From: Haplomitrium mnioides
Taxonomy: Eukaryota; Marchantiophyta; Haplomitriopsida; Calobryales
Assembly: GCA_049999725.1 (NCBI GenBank)
Contig: JBNGIS010017803.1
Span: 1 to 64,000 of the forward strand
Length of the DNA: 64,000 nt
Direction: 5' to 3'
Part shown: in pieces, positions 10,489 to 23,076 of the stretch
Position numbering within the stretch: position 1 is the first letter of the stretch
How the letters are laid out: each line of letters begins with the position of its first letter
Position numbers and translations under genes: made by a program
Notes under the pieces: model-generated
Told to the model about the DNA's origin: nothing
Database searches by the model: none
Seen by the model: the letters and a program-made list of their open reading frames with translations, nothing else

Positions 10489-13400
10489 TCAGCAAAAAAG
10501 AGGGCATACAGTGTTCAGTTGAGCAACCGCCTTTTCATCCAGGCCTTTCAACTTATCTGGCACTTGCAGATTTCCCTTCACTGTATGCATCTCCCTCAAC
10601 CTACAAAAGGAAAAGTTGTTTTTCAGGTCCTATGATTTCTCTGTTGGCACAGTTTTGACATAGTATAGCTTAAAGTAAATCAAGCGCTAAAAGATATTCA
10701 ACAGCAAAACCCTCAGAGACCTGCTGAAATGATAATGAGTTGGGTCCTGTACCCTGAACAAGATGAAATGATTTACTAAAAAATATTCCAATAGTGACTC
10801 TGATATTAATGTTTTCTCTAAGACAAACTATTATTTCCATTAATCAGTGTTCATCCTCTACTACTTTCTCATATCTGTTGAAACACGCTTCACAGCATGT
10901 TGCAGATACACAATCCTCCTTGTAAAACACAGTACTAGAAGATACTACAAAAATTTAAATCCAATGAATTGGACCAGTAATTTGAGACTTCATTTTGCAC
11001 TCCATCCCAAGAACTAAGGGCATATATCAGATGGAAACAAATGAAAATTTTGTTAATTGGTGAGATTTTGAAGGTTCATATTATGACACCAGACCTACTT
11101 TGCATCAGGTAATCTCTAGGAGCACACAGTTGGAAACAACATGTAGCGAGTACAAAATATGTGGCAGGCATGACCAGAAGCTTAAAGATTAGTCCTGAGT
11201 TAGCTATGACAGAAAAAAATAATCAGTTTATCAAGCAAGGAGCTCACTCTTTGGTGATAGCAGCATCAATTTAAGCAAACAAGACGAAGAGTATAGCAAA
11301 CAGCACACATTTCATGGTAATCATGTAGAAGTTGCCATAGTCAAAGCAAAACCTACACACAAAACTAGTGCAAGGTAGTTACTTCTGTTAAAATAAAAAT
11401 AAATTAAAAAAATTATTTAAAAAAATTATTTAAAAAAAAAAAAACTAGTGCAAGGTAGAGTACAGTTTTCACAATGAGAATCCCAACAGTAGGTCCAGAT
11501 CATCCAAAACACTACCCTGAAGTAAGTGGGCACATCATTACTGTCTACTTCAGGTCACTTGTCATCAAACTGGGTAAAGATAAATAGTTTATGCAGGCAT
11601 ATGATGGGTAAAACCTAACAGATCTACTTTAGTTTACTCTGGCCAAAACTGGCAGCTTATTTTGTAGCACCAACTCAAACAAAAAAATAAGTAATCACCA
11701 ATTTGACCTGGAGCACAGTACAAGAGGTGAAATTTTTTTGACCAGCTGTCTGCCAGAAGCACCAAATGATCGGATTGAGCTTTCCTGTCCTTAGTAAAGT
11801 ACACAGATATATATGATCTGAAGATTGAAAAGACTGACCACCCATGAGTCAAATAAACTACTCAGATCTACACACAATAGTTCGAATAGTTTTTTCAGGG
11901 TTATTAATCAAACCCAAAAAAAAAGGCATAGCCGGGAAGATCTGAAGACTAAAACAAACACAATGGAGGCAACCAAATGGAAGTTGCAGCAGTCTAGGGA
12001 AAACATACACCCACAGTGGCCGAGCTGGTTTAAACTTTAAGAAAATTCTATTTTTCATACGACATTGCACAAATCTGTCTCACATGTGTGGCAGTGGAGT
12101 GTCATTTCATCATGCTCAGTACTGCTATGCACCTGAGAACAAGATAGCATATAATTCAAAGGAGAGCTTGATATCCAGGTACCTTGCCATTTCTGCACGT
12201 CGCTTTGCCTGCTCTGAAACATGTCTGCTATGTGCAGTGCTCAAATTGCTTGGAAGGCTAGTAAGCAGGGCAACAGAGGATGTAGCTGGACTTGTAGCTC
12301 CACCTCGGGCAATGACCACCCACTGGGCTTGTCGAGTGTCCCTACCAAAATTGCGCTGATGCGTGAAAGCAATTTTATGCTCTGTTAACAGGGTCCAGGC
12401 GTCTCCACTCAAAATGTATCGAACAACAAACTTGATGACATCTAATGGAAGATACCATACCAAGCTGCTCGTCCTCCAATTCAAAGATGGCAAAGTTAGA
12501 AAGCATGAAACGCATGGCATGCATCAAGTAACAATAAGAAGTGAATCAAACTCACACCAAAAGCAGCATGAAGCTGTTTTGTGTGTTACAAGAAAGGCTA
12601 GTGCAACTGTGCCAACTACTGTGTAGTCCTGAGCTTTCCACATTTCATAATCAGTGAAGCTAGGACAGTATATGATGGAATGAGACATTTTTCATTACAG
12701 AACTATCTAATTTGGCACAGACACTACATCAACTGTCTGAAGACATACAAAAAAGATTCCTTCAATAATTCACGTGAAACAGGACTTCAGTGAAATGAAG
12801 TGATTGTTCAAAGTCCCAAACCAGCAGCACACTAACATAAGGTTGGAGCTTTGAGAAATATTTGACAAGTACATCATGATTTTTGATACAAGAAATGAAG
12901 AATAAAAATAAATGAAAAATTCTCACTTGTACAACCATGTAATCCCAGCCCAACCCCATCCACAACCTTTGATCCTCGCAAAGGACCAGTTTGCATAAAC
13001 AGCAATAAATGTTGCAATCATCTGGGCAATGAGGAAAGCCACCAACAGCAAAATGCCTGGTCTCTCCAAGAATGACCAGGTCTGTGACCTGGTCACAAAT
13101 ATGAGTGCCTGACTGATAACACTGACTTGCAGATATATAACAGCTGTTTCTTCATTCTTGGATGAAAGACTCCGCACCTACATTACAGAATCAAAAACAC
13201 AACCAGTCATCTTTACTGCAATTGATTGATTGACAGACACAGTGAACACCAAAACAGACGGGAAAAAAAACAATGCGTCCAACTTGCATGCACTTCAAGG
13301 AAAAATAAAATTGAGTTTAGGTAATATCCTCAAGAACAGGTTTCCATATACAGGTTTTTTCTGGACATACCAAGGAATATTCCTGGAAATACTAAGAGTA

Positions 13401-16400
13401 GGGAAGCAGCATACGTGTACTTTCTTTAGAATATTATAGACTAAATACTATTTTTTTCTCTCATGGCTTAAGTCAGGTATTGCTATGAAAACAAAACCCT
13501 TTCCACCACATATCTCCTATCCCACTCACAATCCCAACTGATGGTAGCCTCAGCTCCCACTAGGAGAATTATTGTGTGGGTGCATTTCATTGCAAAACAT
13601 GAGTTTTCCAAGAGTCTTATGCTTGGCACTTGATGGTTTTCCATATATCTAAGGAAAACAAAGTATTGGAAGGATAGAACCTTAAAATTCTTTTCGAAAA
13701 AATTGGTATCATGCATGAGGAAGTAGAAAACAACAGTCATCAGAGCTAGATAACCACCAAGGCAGATCCCCTGAATAAAGAGTTCCTTCAGTTTCCAACT
13801 GTCAGGACGAGCAGAAGGCCTCACAATATCCTGCAAAACTGATAGCCTTAACACTTGCCAGAAAAATAGAGAAACGATGTAATGGCATAGGCTTCAGAAG
13901 AGCACTGGAGGAAATAATCTACACTGAAAGACAAAAGAGCCAAACAGAAAACCCACGAGTGTTATCAAGAGTATGATCATAGAGATTGATAGATGAAATC
14001 AACATAGGCTCGCAATGTTTGTCTGGATGTACCTGGGATATGGTCATGATTGTGCCATCATTCAAGATAGCGATAATGAGAATCATGAAAGGAGAAAAAT
14101 CAAATCGCCATATAAGAGCCATCAACATGAAGCCCAGAACAATTCGAATGGTTATGGACACAGCATAAATTGTGTAGTTTTTCATGCGCTGAAAAATGCA
14201 CCGACTTGTGAGGATAGCAGAAATTATCACACTCAAGCCTGAAATATAAAAAAATATATCATGAGTCCACCATATCCCACAGGCTTAAATTAATCCTCTA
14301 AAATTATTGTGCACCGAAAATGAAAGCCACAAGTAACCACACATTCCTACATCATCAATGCACCAATGAAGTTTGAGAGTTGATTCAGCAGTGAATGTGC
14401 AGCTAACCTGGCTGTGTCAACACAATGTCAGCAGCATTACGAGCTGCATCTGTGGCATCTGCCACTGCAATACCAATATCAGCTTTCTTTAGGGCTGGAG
14501 CATCATTGACTCCGTCACCTGTCATCCCACAAATATGCTTCCTATCCTGCAACTTCTTGACAATGTTGTACTTATGTTCTGGAAACACACCTGCACATAG
14601 TCAACTCATATATCACTTGATCTTGTAGCAGAGACTTTGTCACCAATACAAATCGTGTTATGGTTTTAAACACAGCATAGCAGTAGGTACATCCTGTGAG
14701 AATTCAACTTCTGCATGCTCTGCGAAGTTGTACAGGTAAAATGAATGGTAAAATGTTGATTTAATAATCAGTCACATAGAGTGAAGATGGTGCCTGCAAA
14801 GCCATCAGCTTGTTCAACAAGTTCCCCTTCATCCATTCCCCCCACAGAGGGGTCCGGTGTTTTGCCAAACAGTGTGGAGGAAGGGTACATGTTAGTGCCC
14901 ATTCCAAGTCTCCGTCCAGTCTCCTTGGCTATAGCCAGCTGATCTCCTGTTATCATTTTGACATTTACACCCAGTTCCAAAGCACGCTTTACAGTATCAG
15001 CCGTATCATGTCGAGGAGGGTCAAAGAGAGGCACCAACCCTAGCATTTCCCATGGGCCTCCTTCACTTTCTTTGGAGCAATCTGGAACCTCCTGTATATT
15101 GTTTATTGCCTAATTCTCAAGTCATGAAGCAGAGAGGTGCAACAAGAAGGAGCAAAACATGAGGTTCAGGGGTAATATCTATGAAGATGTGGAGAGAAAA
15201 ACAAAACACAAAACAAATGATGGTAACCAAATGAAAGTTGCAATAGTCTAGGAAAAACCTACACACATCACAACTACTTCAATGTAGAGTGCAGCCTTCA
15301 CAATGTGATGTCAGTCACAAAGTTTCAGATCAATCAGCCTCATCATGTGTATCAGTGACTAGCTGCCACAACTCCCTGGTGGTTTCATCATCTCCCGACA
15401 CCAGATCCAGATCAGTCTTCATGGGTAAGTCAAAAACTGGTTACTGGGCACAGTAAACTCACACTAATACTGCACAAGATTTAGTGTAGTCAGCGGGGTG
15501 AGCATTGGTTAGTTGTATTTGAAAGGTTGGCTGATTTCTCAGGTGAAGAATAAGGTACTCGTTACTCTTGTTGACCATGATTTTCTATTGACACTGGGTA
15601 TCTCATCATGTTGGCGATTTGCTGATGCTGTTCTCATCATGTTTGTTAAAATAATCGATTGTTATGAATGGAAACTCGTTGGGTGCTGCCATGATTATCG
15701 TAGCATTCCATGCCAAATTAACAGTGAGATAGAACTAAAAGTTCCTGGCATTTTGAATGTTGGGAAGACAAGGAAAAATAAGTAGGGTTAATAATCTTTC
15801 ACTCTCCTTTTGGAAATTGTCACCTGTCTCTGCATTTTATCATCAGAGCCAAGAATTAACCCGGTAGGTCACAGACTTCACGAACGTTAAATAAGACATG
15901 CATCATACCTGGTATGCAACACCAAGGCTTCGGAAACCTCTTTGGGCGAATTTTGTTATAGTTTCATTGACTTTCTTCTCAATTTCCCCTTTATTGGCTG
16001 CCAACGCTAGAATTTGCTCTGGGGCTCCCTTTGTAGCTCTGTGCATTTTTCCATCTTGAGTTGTATATGTTATCGCTGTGCGTTTATCTGTTGGATTAAA
16101 AGGCAAGAAGTGAACTTCCTCAATGCCTTCACGGGCTTCTTTAGGATCACCCAACATGCTCACAATAGCCAGATCAATAGCATCCTGATCCGCCACAACA
16201 CATAGAACTCTGACTGTCAGTGTCCCCAAGAATCAATCTCTATTAGTATAAACTATGTTTTTGTCACCCAGAGAATCTCACAGTAAAATGAATAGAAGTA
16301 GCCTCTCGCGACGATGAAAAATCAAACCTGGTTCTCCACTCGCGATGCATGTGCGGCCGTGAGTAATATGAGTTCCTTATCAGCTCTCTTTGACGTGACC

Positions 16401-17476
16401 TCAATAATTTTTTTGTCTACAGTCAGACGGTTAAGCGTTAGAGTTCCCGTTTTATCAGAGCAAAGAATATCCATTCCTGCCATTTCCTCAATAGCTGTCA
16501 TACGTTTCACGATAGCACCTTGCTTGGATAATCCATGAGATCCTACTGCCATTGTCACGGACAAGACTGTTGGCATAGCTATGGGAATCCCACCAATCAA
16601 AAGAACAAGCATGTTTTCAATCCCACTTCGGTACTTTCTCTTCTGAACGGGATACATTACGATGATTTCAATGATTATCCCAACAGCTATCGTACAAATG
16701 CAGAAATTTCCAATTCTTGTGAGGACTTGCTGGAAGTGCCCGACATTGTGAGTAGTATCCACAAGATGTGCTGCTTTTCCAAAAAAAGTGTGGACTCCGG
16801 TTGCGATCACAACCGCTTGAAGCTCCCCTTGCTTACAAATCGATCCCGAAAACACTTCATCTCCGGGCCTTTTTGTTACCGCTACAGATTCTCCTGTCAA
16901 CGCAGACTGATCAATTGAAAGTGGATCTCCGTCCAATAGTCTGGAGTCGGCAGGAACGATGTCCCCAAGCTTGATGGTGATAATATCTCCTGGTACCAGG
17001 ACTGAAGCATCCTCTTCCTTGTAAGTCCCATCCCGCAGCACCTTCGCTTTGGGCGCAAGAGCCTGCATTAAAGCAGCTGCCGCCTGCCCTGCATTTTGCT
17101 CCTCAATGTAGCTTACAGTTGAATTGATGATAAGCAAGCACAAAATTCCGACAAAGTCTTGCCAGTCGGGAGCCATATGCTGACCATTATCCAGGACCAA
17201 AGCCATTGCGGCAGCAAGCTCCATCACCCAAGATAAAGGGTTCCACATAAATGTCAAGAACTTCAAAATCAAACTCTCCTTCTGTTCTTCCAATTTGTTA
17301 GGGCCAACGAGCTTTATTCGTATGTCAGCTTCCACGGAAGTGAGTCCTGCCTTCGTACATTTCAGTTTACTAAATACCTCTTCGATAGGAACGTGCTCCA
17401 GGTCAAGGGCTCCATCTTGGTCGAACCCGCCAGACTCCGCCTCCTTATCAACAGCAACAGCACTGGGATCCTCCAT
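10489..17476 (-). CDS. Plasma-membrane H+-transporting ATPase (P-type, subfamily IIIA)
   Basis: This is the plant proton pump. It couples ATP hydrolysis to H+ export across the plasma membrane and energises secondary transport. Nine coding exons join in frame: 17476-16328, 16184-15909, 15091-14794, 14590-14408, 14238-14033, 13830-13681, 13177-12927, 12464-12183 and 10600-10489. Together they give 2907 nt, 968 residues and a TGA stop. All introns are GT-AG except the third (GC-AG). Visible motifs: TGES actuator loop (194-197), [12 protein letters not shown] in M4 (295-306), phosphorylation site SDKTGTLT with Asp341, KGAPE and MITGDQLA in the nucleotide-binding and P domains, TGDGVND (598-604), TIRIV in M5 and LNDGTIMT in M6, which hold the Arg and Asp of the proton pathway. 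Length is close to the usual 950 or so. The C-terminal regulatory domain is present, but it ends NTVCPLFC instead of the usual YTV. No stop or frameshift is seen, so the gene looks functional. Confidence 0.95.
14591..14793 (-). other. Non-canonical GC-AG intron of the H+-ATPase gene
   Basis: The exon before it ends GGCTTTGCAG and the intron starts GCACC. The acceptor is TGTGCAG before GTGTGTTTCC. Joining here restores the conserved residues [11 protein letters not shown] in frame. No GT donor gives that reading: the next GT (in TATGTGAC downstream) would add extra residues. GC-AG introns are a known minor class. This donor lacks the strong CAG/GCAAGT consensus. Confidence 0.75.
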
Positions 17477-18789
17477 TCGCCTCTAATGAATATCACGCGC
17501 ATGTCCCCAAAGATGGCGAGAGAAGTGCATCCTGAATCAAACCAGAATCATCGTACCCTAATCTACAAATTGACAGAAACCCCTAGGAAAGAACGCATTC
17601 GATATCCCTTTCAGAATCTTCACATGAAATTGTTCATGAAACGGTTACAATGCGTCATAAACCTTGTACATAGTGTTAGGCTTGCAAATTGAGCTCTGCA
17701 GGAGGAAAGGAGCGATCCAAATCCATAACCAACCGATGCTCAGAGCTGGGTTAGGTTTGTCGATCTCATTGTCCTCTTACTCAAACAAACCATCCAATTT
17801 TCGTCCACCGATTCCACCTATGAAACCTGTTGAAGCCTACATTCTTGAACGATTTCTTCGGAGTGCATCATTCCACTCTTTCTTTCCTCACAAAGGAGAT
17901 TTCACAACAACTAGCACAGTTGTAGCATTCGTGGAAGAGAGGGAAGAAGTGGTGGTCAGGAATCGACCCCATATTGGAGAAGAGTTAAAGAAGCTAATCA
18001 AGATTAGTGAAGGATAGTTTTGCTTTAGTTATGACAACAAACAACTTGTGTGTACTCTTAGATAATTCCCAAGGTAAAATAAAGCTCAAATGTGAAATTG
18101 ACCGTTTTGCAAAGTAAAGTAACTCTCAAATTAGATCTTAAAGCCCAATTGAATTGTCCGAAATCACGAGTGATTCAAGAGTCAAACTACCATCTACTAC
18201 TCACAAATGCTAACTACGGAAAAAAGTATTTGTACCTTACATACCACAAACATAGAACTCATTATTGAAAAAACAATTGACAACTAATATATTGATGAGT
18301 AAACTAACATGAATTGAACACAATAATGGCTTGTTGTTGATCTTGCACATCATAAATATTTGCAAATCACATAATATAAGACTTGTCATATGCATACATA
18401 TTGCTTACACAACTACAAACACACAACAAAGAATAGTAAACAATTGAGTCTCATGCGCATACAATGCATAAAAATCCTTACAGCAAATCATCGTTTCTCT
18501 AAGAACTGCTCTTTCTTGGTTCAATAAATATTGAAAGATAGACTTTTTAGTGGGAATACAATGTCTTTTATACTTATGTACAAAAAGACAAAAAATTCAA
18601 AATACCTAAAAATAATCTAAACTTGAATAGTGTAACAACTGTCGTGTATATGGGCATATCATTTACACAACTATATCGTCCACACACATTCAATAACAAC
18701 TACAAATACACAATATAGAATAACAAACAACTTGGTCTTATACATATACAATGCATAAGACTTCACAATTGCTCCCTAGCTGGTGGTTA
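17477..18789 (-). promoter_or_regulatory. 5' flank of the H+-ATPase gene
   Basis: This interval runs from the ATPase start codon to the LTR of gypsy element G1 and should hold the 5' UTR and promoter. The first 500 bp or so are mixed in composition; beyond about 18040 it becomes AT-rich. A degenerate direct repeat of 60-70 bp lies in the AT-rich half (about 18389-18460 and 18650-18760, sharing CACAACTA..AAACACACAA-like blocks). I cannot place a TATA box or transcription start with confidence. A plus-strand open frame at 17664-18017 (117 codons) matches nothing I recognise. Confidence 0.35.
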
Positions 18790-19207
18790 TATAAAAGAAT
18801 CTCAAAGACCAAATCCAAATGAGTAAGAACTCATGGTGAACTCTAGTAGAGTTCTTCAACCAAAAGCAACTCAAGGTCCAAGCTAAGACCAAAAGTGCAA
18901 GCAAAAGCCAAGCAACTAAAGAACCCAAGTGATTCGAGAGGAACTACAGAATGAAAAGTGGGGCTAAGAAGCCCTTCTATTTATACAAGAGAAGAAGGTG
19001 TCTTCCCTCTTTCTTCACTTACAAGTTACTTCTAATTTCAGCCTTAAAGTTGACTCTCTACCAAAAGTAATCTAAAAGTGACTCTCTACCAAAAGTGACC
19101 TCAAAGACAAGTAATCCAATCCTAACCCTAAAAGTGACTCACTACCACTTCCTTCACTCCTCTCTATTTTCATATAAATAGCACAACCTTATGTTTGTAC
19201 TATTACA
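18790..19207 (-). repeat. LTR of gypsy element G1
   Basis: On the minus strand it starts TGTAATAGTAC right after the purine-rich GAAGGCGGGGATTA. Over most of its length it matches, in reverse, the LTR of G2 (21931-22301), including the blocks AAGGTTGTGCTATTTATA and CTCATTTGGATTTGGTC. The element-distal end is approximate. Confidence 0.6.
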
Positions 19208-19221
19208 TAATCCCCGCCTTC

Positions 19222-21700
19222 TAATCGATGACGTCCTCGTCATTGTTGCAACTTTCAAAAATTTTAATAGCTTCTTGAGCATCCACCGTGTCCACTATTA
19301 GTGCTAGATGAATTTGTTTGCTTAGCTTATCCACAAACACCACAATGGTCGTAAACTCACAAGGCGTGGTTGGAAGCAAAGTGATAAGATCCAAACTTAC
19401 ATATTCCCACTAAGTAGTAGGAATCGATAATGGTTGCAAAAGACCCGTTGGTTTTTGATTTGAAACCTTATTTCGTTGACAACTTTCACAAGAACAAACA
19501 AAGCCACGAATATCTCGAGCTAGGTTTGGCCACCACTAAGTCCGTTGAAGCAACTCCATAGTCTTGTCTACTCGAAGATGCCCAGAAATCAGAATATCAT
19601 GTGCTTCTTGTAAACGTGTCATTCGAAGCACATCATCTTGAGAAACATATATTTGATAGCATTGATAGATAATACCATCCCGAATGGAAAATGTATGATA
19701 CTCACTATCTTGGACCGCCAAACGTGCTTTAACAAGAGTATAGAAGGCGTCTTCTTATAACTTTTGTCGAAAGTTGTCACTGGTTGCTTCATCAAGATGT
19801 AATATACTAGCATTTACTATCTCTACTGTATTTATTTGATGATCCAATCTTTGAGACAATGCATCAGGGATAATGTGGAACCTTCATGGCTTGTACTCCA
19901 ACTTGAAATCAAAGAGTTGTAGTTGATCTTTCCATCGATGATAACGACTTGTCATATTTTCCAAGTGGATTGCTTGAAGCAATGGCTTGTGGTGTGTGCG
20001 CATAAGTATAGGTTTTCCCAAAAGATAGTGTCTCCACACCTTGGTAGCATAAACCATTGCTAATTGCTCTTGATCTCTTGTAGAATAATTTCTCTCCTTC
20101 GTATTCAATCGGTGTGACATGAATGCAATTGGATAAAGTTCATCCCCAAACTCTTGCTGTAAAATCGCTCCAATAGAAAAATTAGAAACATCAAAATCAA
20201 CTATACAATGCCTCTTTGGATCATATGATTGTAGAATTGGACGAGATCTCACCGCATCCTTGACTTAATGAAATGCCACTTGCTCTTTAATCGTCCATTT
20301 GAACTTTGCATCCGTCTCTAGTAAATCCATAAGTGGTGCAGCAATATGAGCCTAGTAATAAATGAACTTTGATAAAAACTTGCTAATCCATTAAAAGCTC
20401 AAACATACTTTGCATTATTCGGTGTTGGTCACTCTGCAATACCCTAATTTTCTCTTCCTCTATCTTGATGCCATTAGGAGACACTTTATGCCCTAGATAA
20501 GTCACCTCTTGCTTCCAAAACTCACACTTAGACTTCTTGCAATAAAACTTCCAATTGCATAGTCATTGTAGTACCTCCTTGAGATGAGCACGATGCTCAA
20601 CTTCACTTTTACTAAAGATAATGATAGCGTCCAAAAGTACCAACATTGACTTATCCAACAACCCATCAAAAACTCAATGCATTTGATCCATAAATATCGT
20701 CGGAGCATTAGTAAGACCAAATGTAAGAACTTTCCACTCAAAATGCCTATACCTTGTGCAAAAAGCTATCTTTGGTACATCACTTGGCTTGATTGGAATT
20801 TGCCAATAGCCATTTTGAAGATCCAACTTAGAAAAGAATCATGCACCACTCAATTCATCCAAAAAATCATCAATATGAGGTAGAAGATAGGCATTCTTTA
20901 TTGTTTGATTGTTCAATCCTCGATAATCTGTACAAAGACAAAATCCACCATTTTTCTTTGGTACAAAGAATACCGAAGCTCCCCAACGTAAAGTATTGTA
21001 TTGAATGAAATCCTTCTCAAGAAGATCTATCAATGTCTTTCGAATCTCCTCTAATTCTTGTGGTGATAGCCGATATATAGGTCGATTATAAAGAGTGCTT
21101 CTCGGTATCAACTCAATCGGAAAAAGCATTCTTCGATCATCTTGTAACCCCTTTGGCAAATCCTCTGGAAACACATCCGCAAACTCTTTCAAAATATCAT
21201 CTATTATTAAGATAGGTGCATCTTTTCCCCCCTCTTTACTCAAGTTCATGATGGGCTTAATCCAAATAGCAAAGACAAACAACTCTTGCGCCACTGAATT
21301 AACATGCTGAATTGATTTAGGATTCTTTACCAACGGTGTCGAACACCCTAAAAAAAATTTCTTACCTTGTAAGGTAACTTGAATTTTTCATTTTCTCCAA
21401 TCAAATTGAGCGGACCTTTCCTTAAGCCAAGACAATCCTAAAATGATGTCATATTGTATAGGTGCAATAACACATTGCATAGATTCCGTATACTCTTTTC
21501 CAATCCTTAGAAGGAATGGCTTTTGAGAGCAAAAAACATCATGCTTTTGGCTATTAGCCATAGTCACAACACTCCCCTTAATATGCCTATATTTTGCTTT
21601 GATTATCTTAGCAAAACGTAGTGACATAAAATTTTCAGAACCTCTACTATCAACCAACATTCTACCAAAGTGCTCCTCAATCATACCATCAAGATATGAG
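19222..21700 (-). pseudogene. G1 gypsy pol (protease, RT, RNase H, partial integrase), degenerate
   Basis: In minus-strand order: a retropepsin-like segment (21684-21388, MLVDSRGSENF in place of the usual DSGA); RT from 21333 ([46 protein letters not shown]); the RT active-site region near 20620, which reads LLDAIIIFS, so the second Asp of the FLDD motif is lost; RNase H (20252-19884, DFDVSNFSIGAIL and TRDQEQLAMVYA); and the integrase zinc finger (EAHDILISGH..CSCESCQRNK) with the start of the catalytic core (VFVDKLSKQIH) ending near 19222. There are multiple stops and frameshifts. Known role of the family: retrotransposition. This copy cannot encode active RT. Confidence 0.8.
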
Positions 21701-21930
21701 AATAGTCCCTCATATAAAGTAGAAAATATAGTGAAAAAGATGTCAAAGTTGTTTGTTTATTGAATCGGTAACCTATAGCTAACCAATGTAATTGGAGATT
21801 CCAATCCTCATAATGATCAACTTGCCAACCATACTTGTACAATGCTCTCTTCACTATTTGAACCACTTGCTCAGCAAGTCCATATGCCTCAGCGTGATCT
21901 CTAGATGTAGCGCAATGGTCAATGAGAGCT

Positions 21931-23076
21931 TGTATAAAAGTAGAAGAATAAGGTTGTGCTATTTATAAGAAAATAGAGAGGAGTTAAGGAAGTGGTAGAG
22001 AGTCACATCTAGGGTTGAGATAAGATTACTTGACTTTGAACTCACTTTTAGTAGAGTCACTTTTAGGGTTGAAATTAGAAGTGACTTGTAAGTGAAGAAA
22101 TAGGGATGACATCCTCTTCTCTTGTATAAATAGAAAGGCTTCTTAGCCCTACTTCTCATTCTAGAGTTCTTCTCAAACCACTTGGGTTCTTTGGTTACTT
22201 GGCTTTTGATTGCATTCTTGAGTTGCTTTTGCTTGAAGAAATCTATTAGAGTTCACTATGAGTTTTTACTCATTTGGATTTGGTCATTGACTTCTTTTGC
22301 ATTGGTATTAGAACCTAAATCAGTTCAACATGTTAATTTAGTGGAGCAAGAGTTGCCTATTTTTGCTGTTTGGATCAAGCCCATCATGAACTTGAGTAAG
22401 TAGGGAGGAAAAAGCGTGCCTACCTCAATGATAGATGATATTTTGAAGAAATTTGCAGATATGTTTTCGGAAGATTTACCAAAAGGGTTATCACATGATC
22501 GTGGAATGGCTTTCTCGATTGAGTTGATACTAAAAAATACTTGCTATAATCGACTTATATATTGGTTATCACCACAAGAATTAGAGGAGCTTTGAAAGAC
22601 ATTGACGAATCTTCTTGAGAAGGATTTCATTCAACATAGTACTTTGCCTTGGGGAGCTCCGATATTCTTTGTGCCAAAGAAAGATGGTGTATTTCATTTT
22701 TGTACAGATTATCGAGGCTTGAACAATCAAACAATGAAGAATGCCTATCCTTTACCTTGTATTGATGAATTGTTGGATCAATTAAATAGTGCGTGATTGT
22801 TTTCTAAGTTGGATTTTTGAAGTGGTTATTGGCAAATTCTTATCAAGCTAGTGATGTGTCAAATACCGCTTTTCGTACAAGATATGGTCACTTTGAGTGG
22901 AAGGTTCTTACATTTGGCACTACTAATGCTCCGAGAATATTCATGGATTAAATGCATTGAGTTTTTGATGGTTTATTAGATAAGTCAGTGTTGGCGTTTT
23001 TGGACGACACATTCATCTTTAGTAAAATTAAAGTTGAGCATCGTGATCATCTTAAAGAAGTATTGCAAAGGCTGCG
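21931..23076 (+). mobile_element. Ty3/gypsy element G2, left part (LTR, primer site, partial RT)
   Basis: This is a plus-strand relative of G1, in inverted orientation to it. The LTR (21931-22301) starts TGTATAAAAG and ends CA. A primer-binding site TGGTATTAGAAC (22303-22314) resembles the initiator-Met tRNA complement. The sequence then goes almost directly into the linker before RT (KSVQHVN at about 22318) without gag or protease, so the element is internally deleted. RT follows ([17 protein letters not shown]), with FLDD kept at about 22999-23010. It is interrupted at 23076 by insertion of unit A and resumes at 32268. Confidence 0.7.

Larger units (their letters stand above)
18790..21930 (-). 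mobile_element. Ty3/gypsy element G1, 5'-truncated
   Basis: Reading on the minus strand, this holds protease, reverse transcriptase, RNase H and the first part of integrase, then a polypurine tract (about 19208-19221) and an LTR (19207-18790). The C-terminal half of integrase is missing: integrase runs directly into the polypurine tract. At 21931 it meets the LTR of the related plus-strand element G2, so the gag and 5' LTR are not seen. It is heavily mutated. Confidence 0.75.

Noticed and set aside
14591-14793. Possible pseudogene frameshift in the H+-ATPase at the third intron
   Set aside because: With the GC donor at 14793 and exon 4 starting at 14590 (GTGTGTTTCC) the frame is restored and all nine exons sum to 969 codons including the stop.
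17664-18017. 117-codon plus-strand frame upstream of the H+-ATPase
   Set aside because: No recognisable domain and no codon or splice support. It lies in the flank and could be a chance frame, so it is only mentioned with the promoter region.
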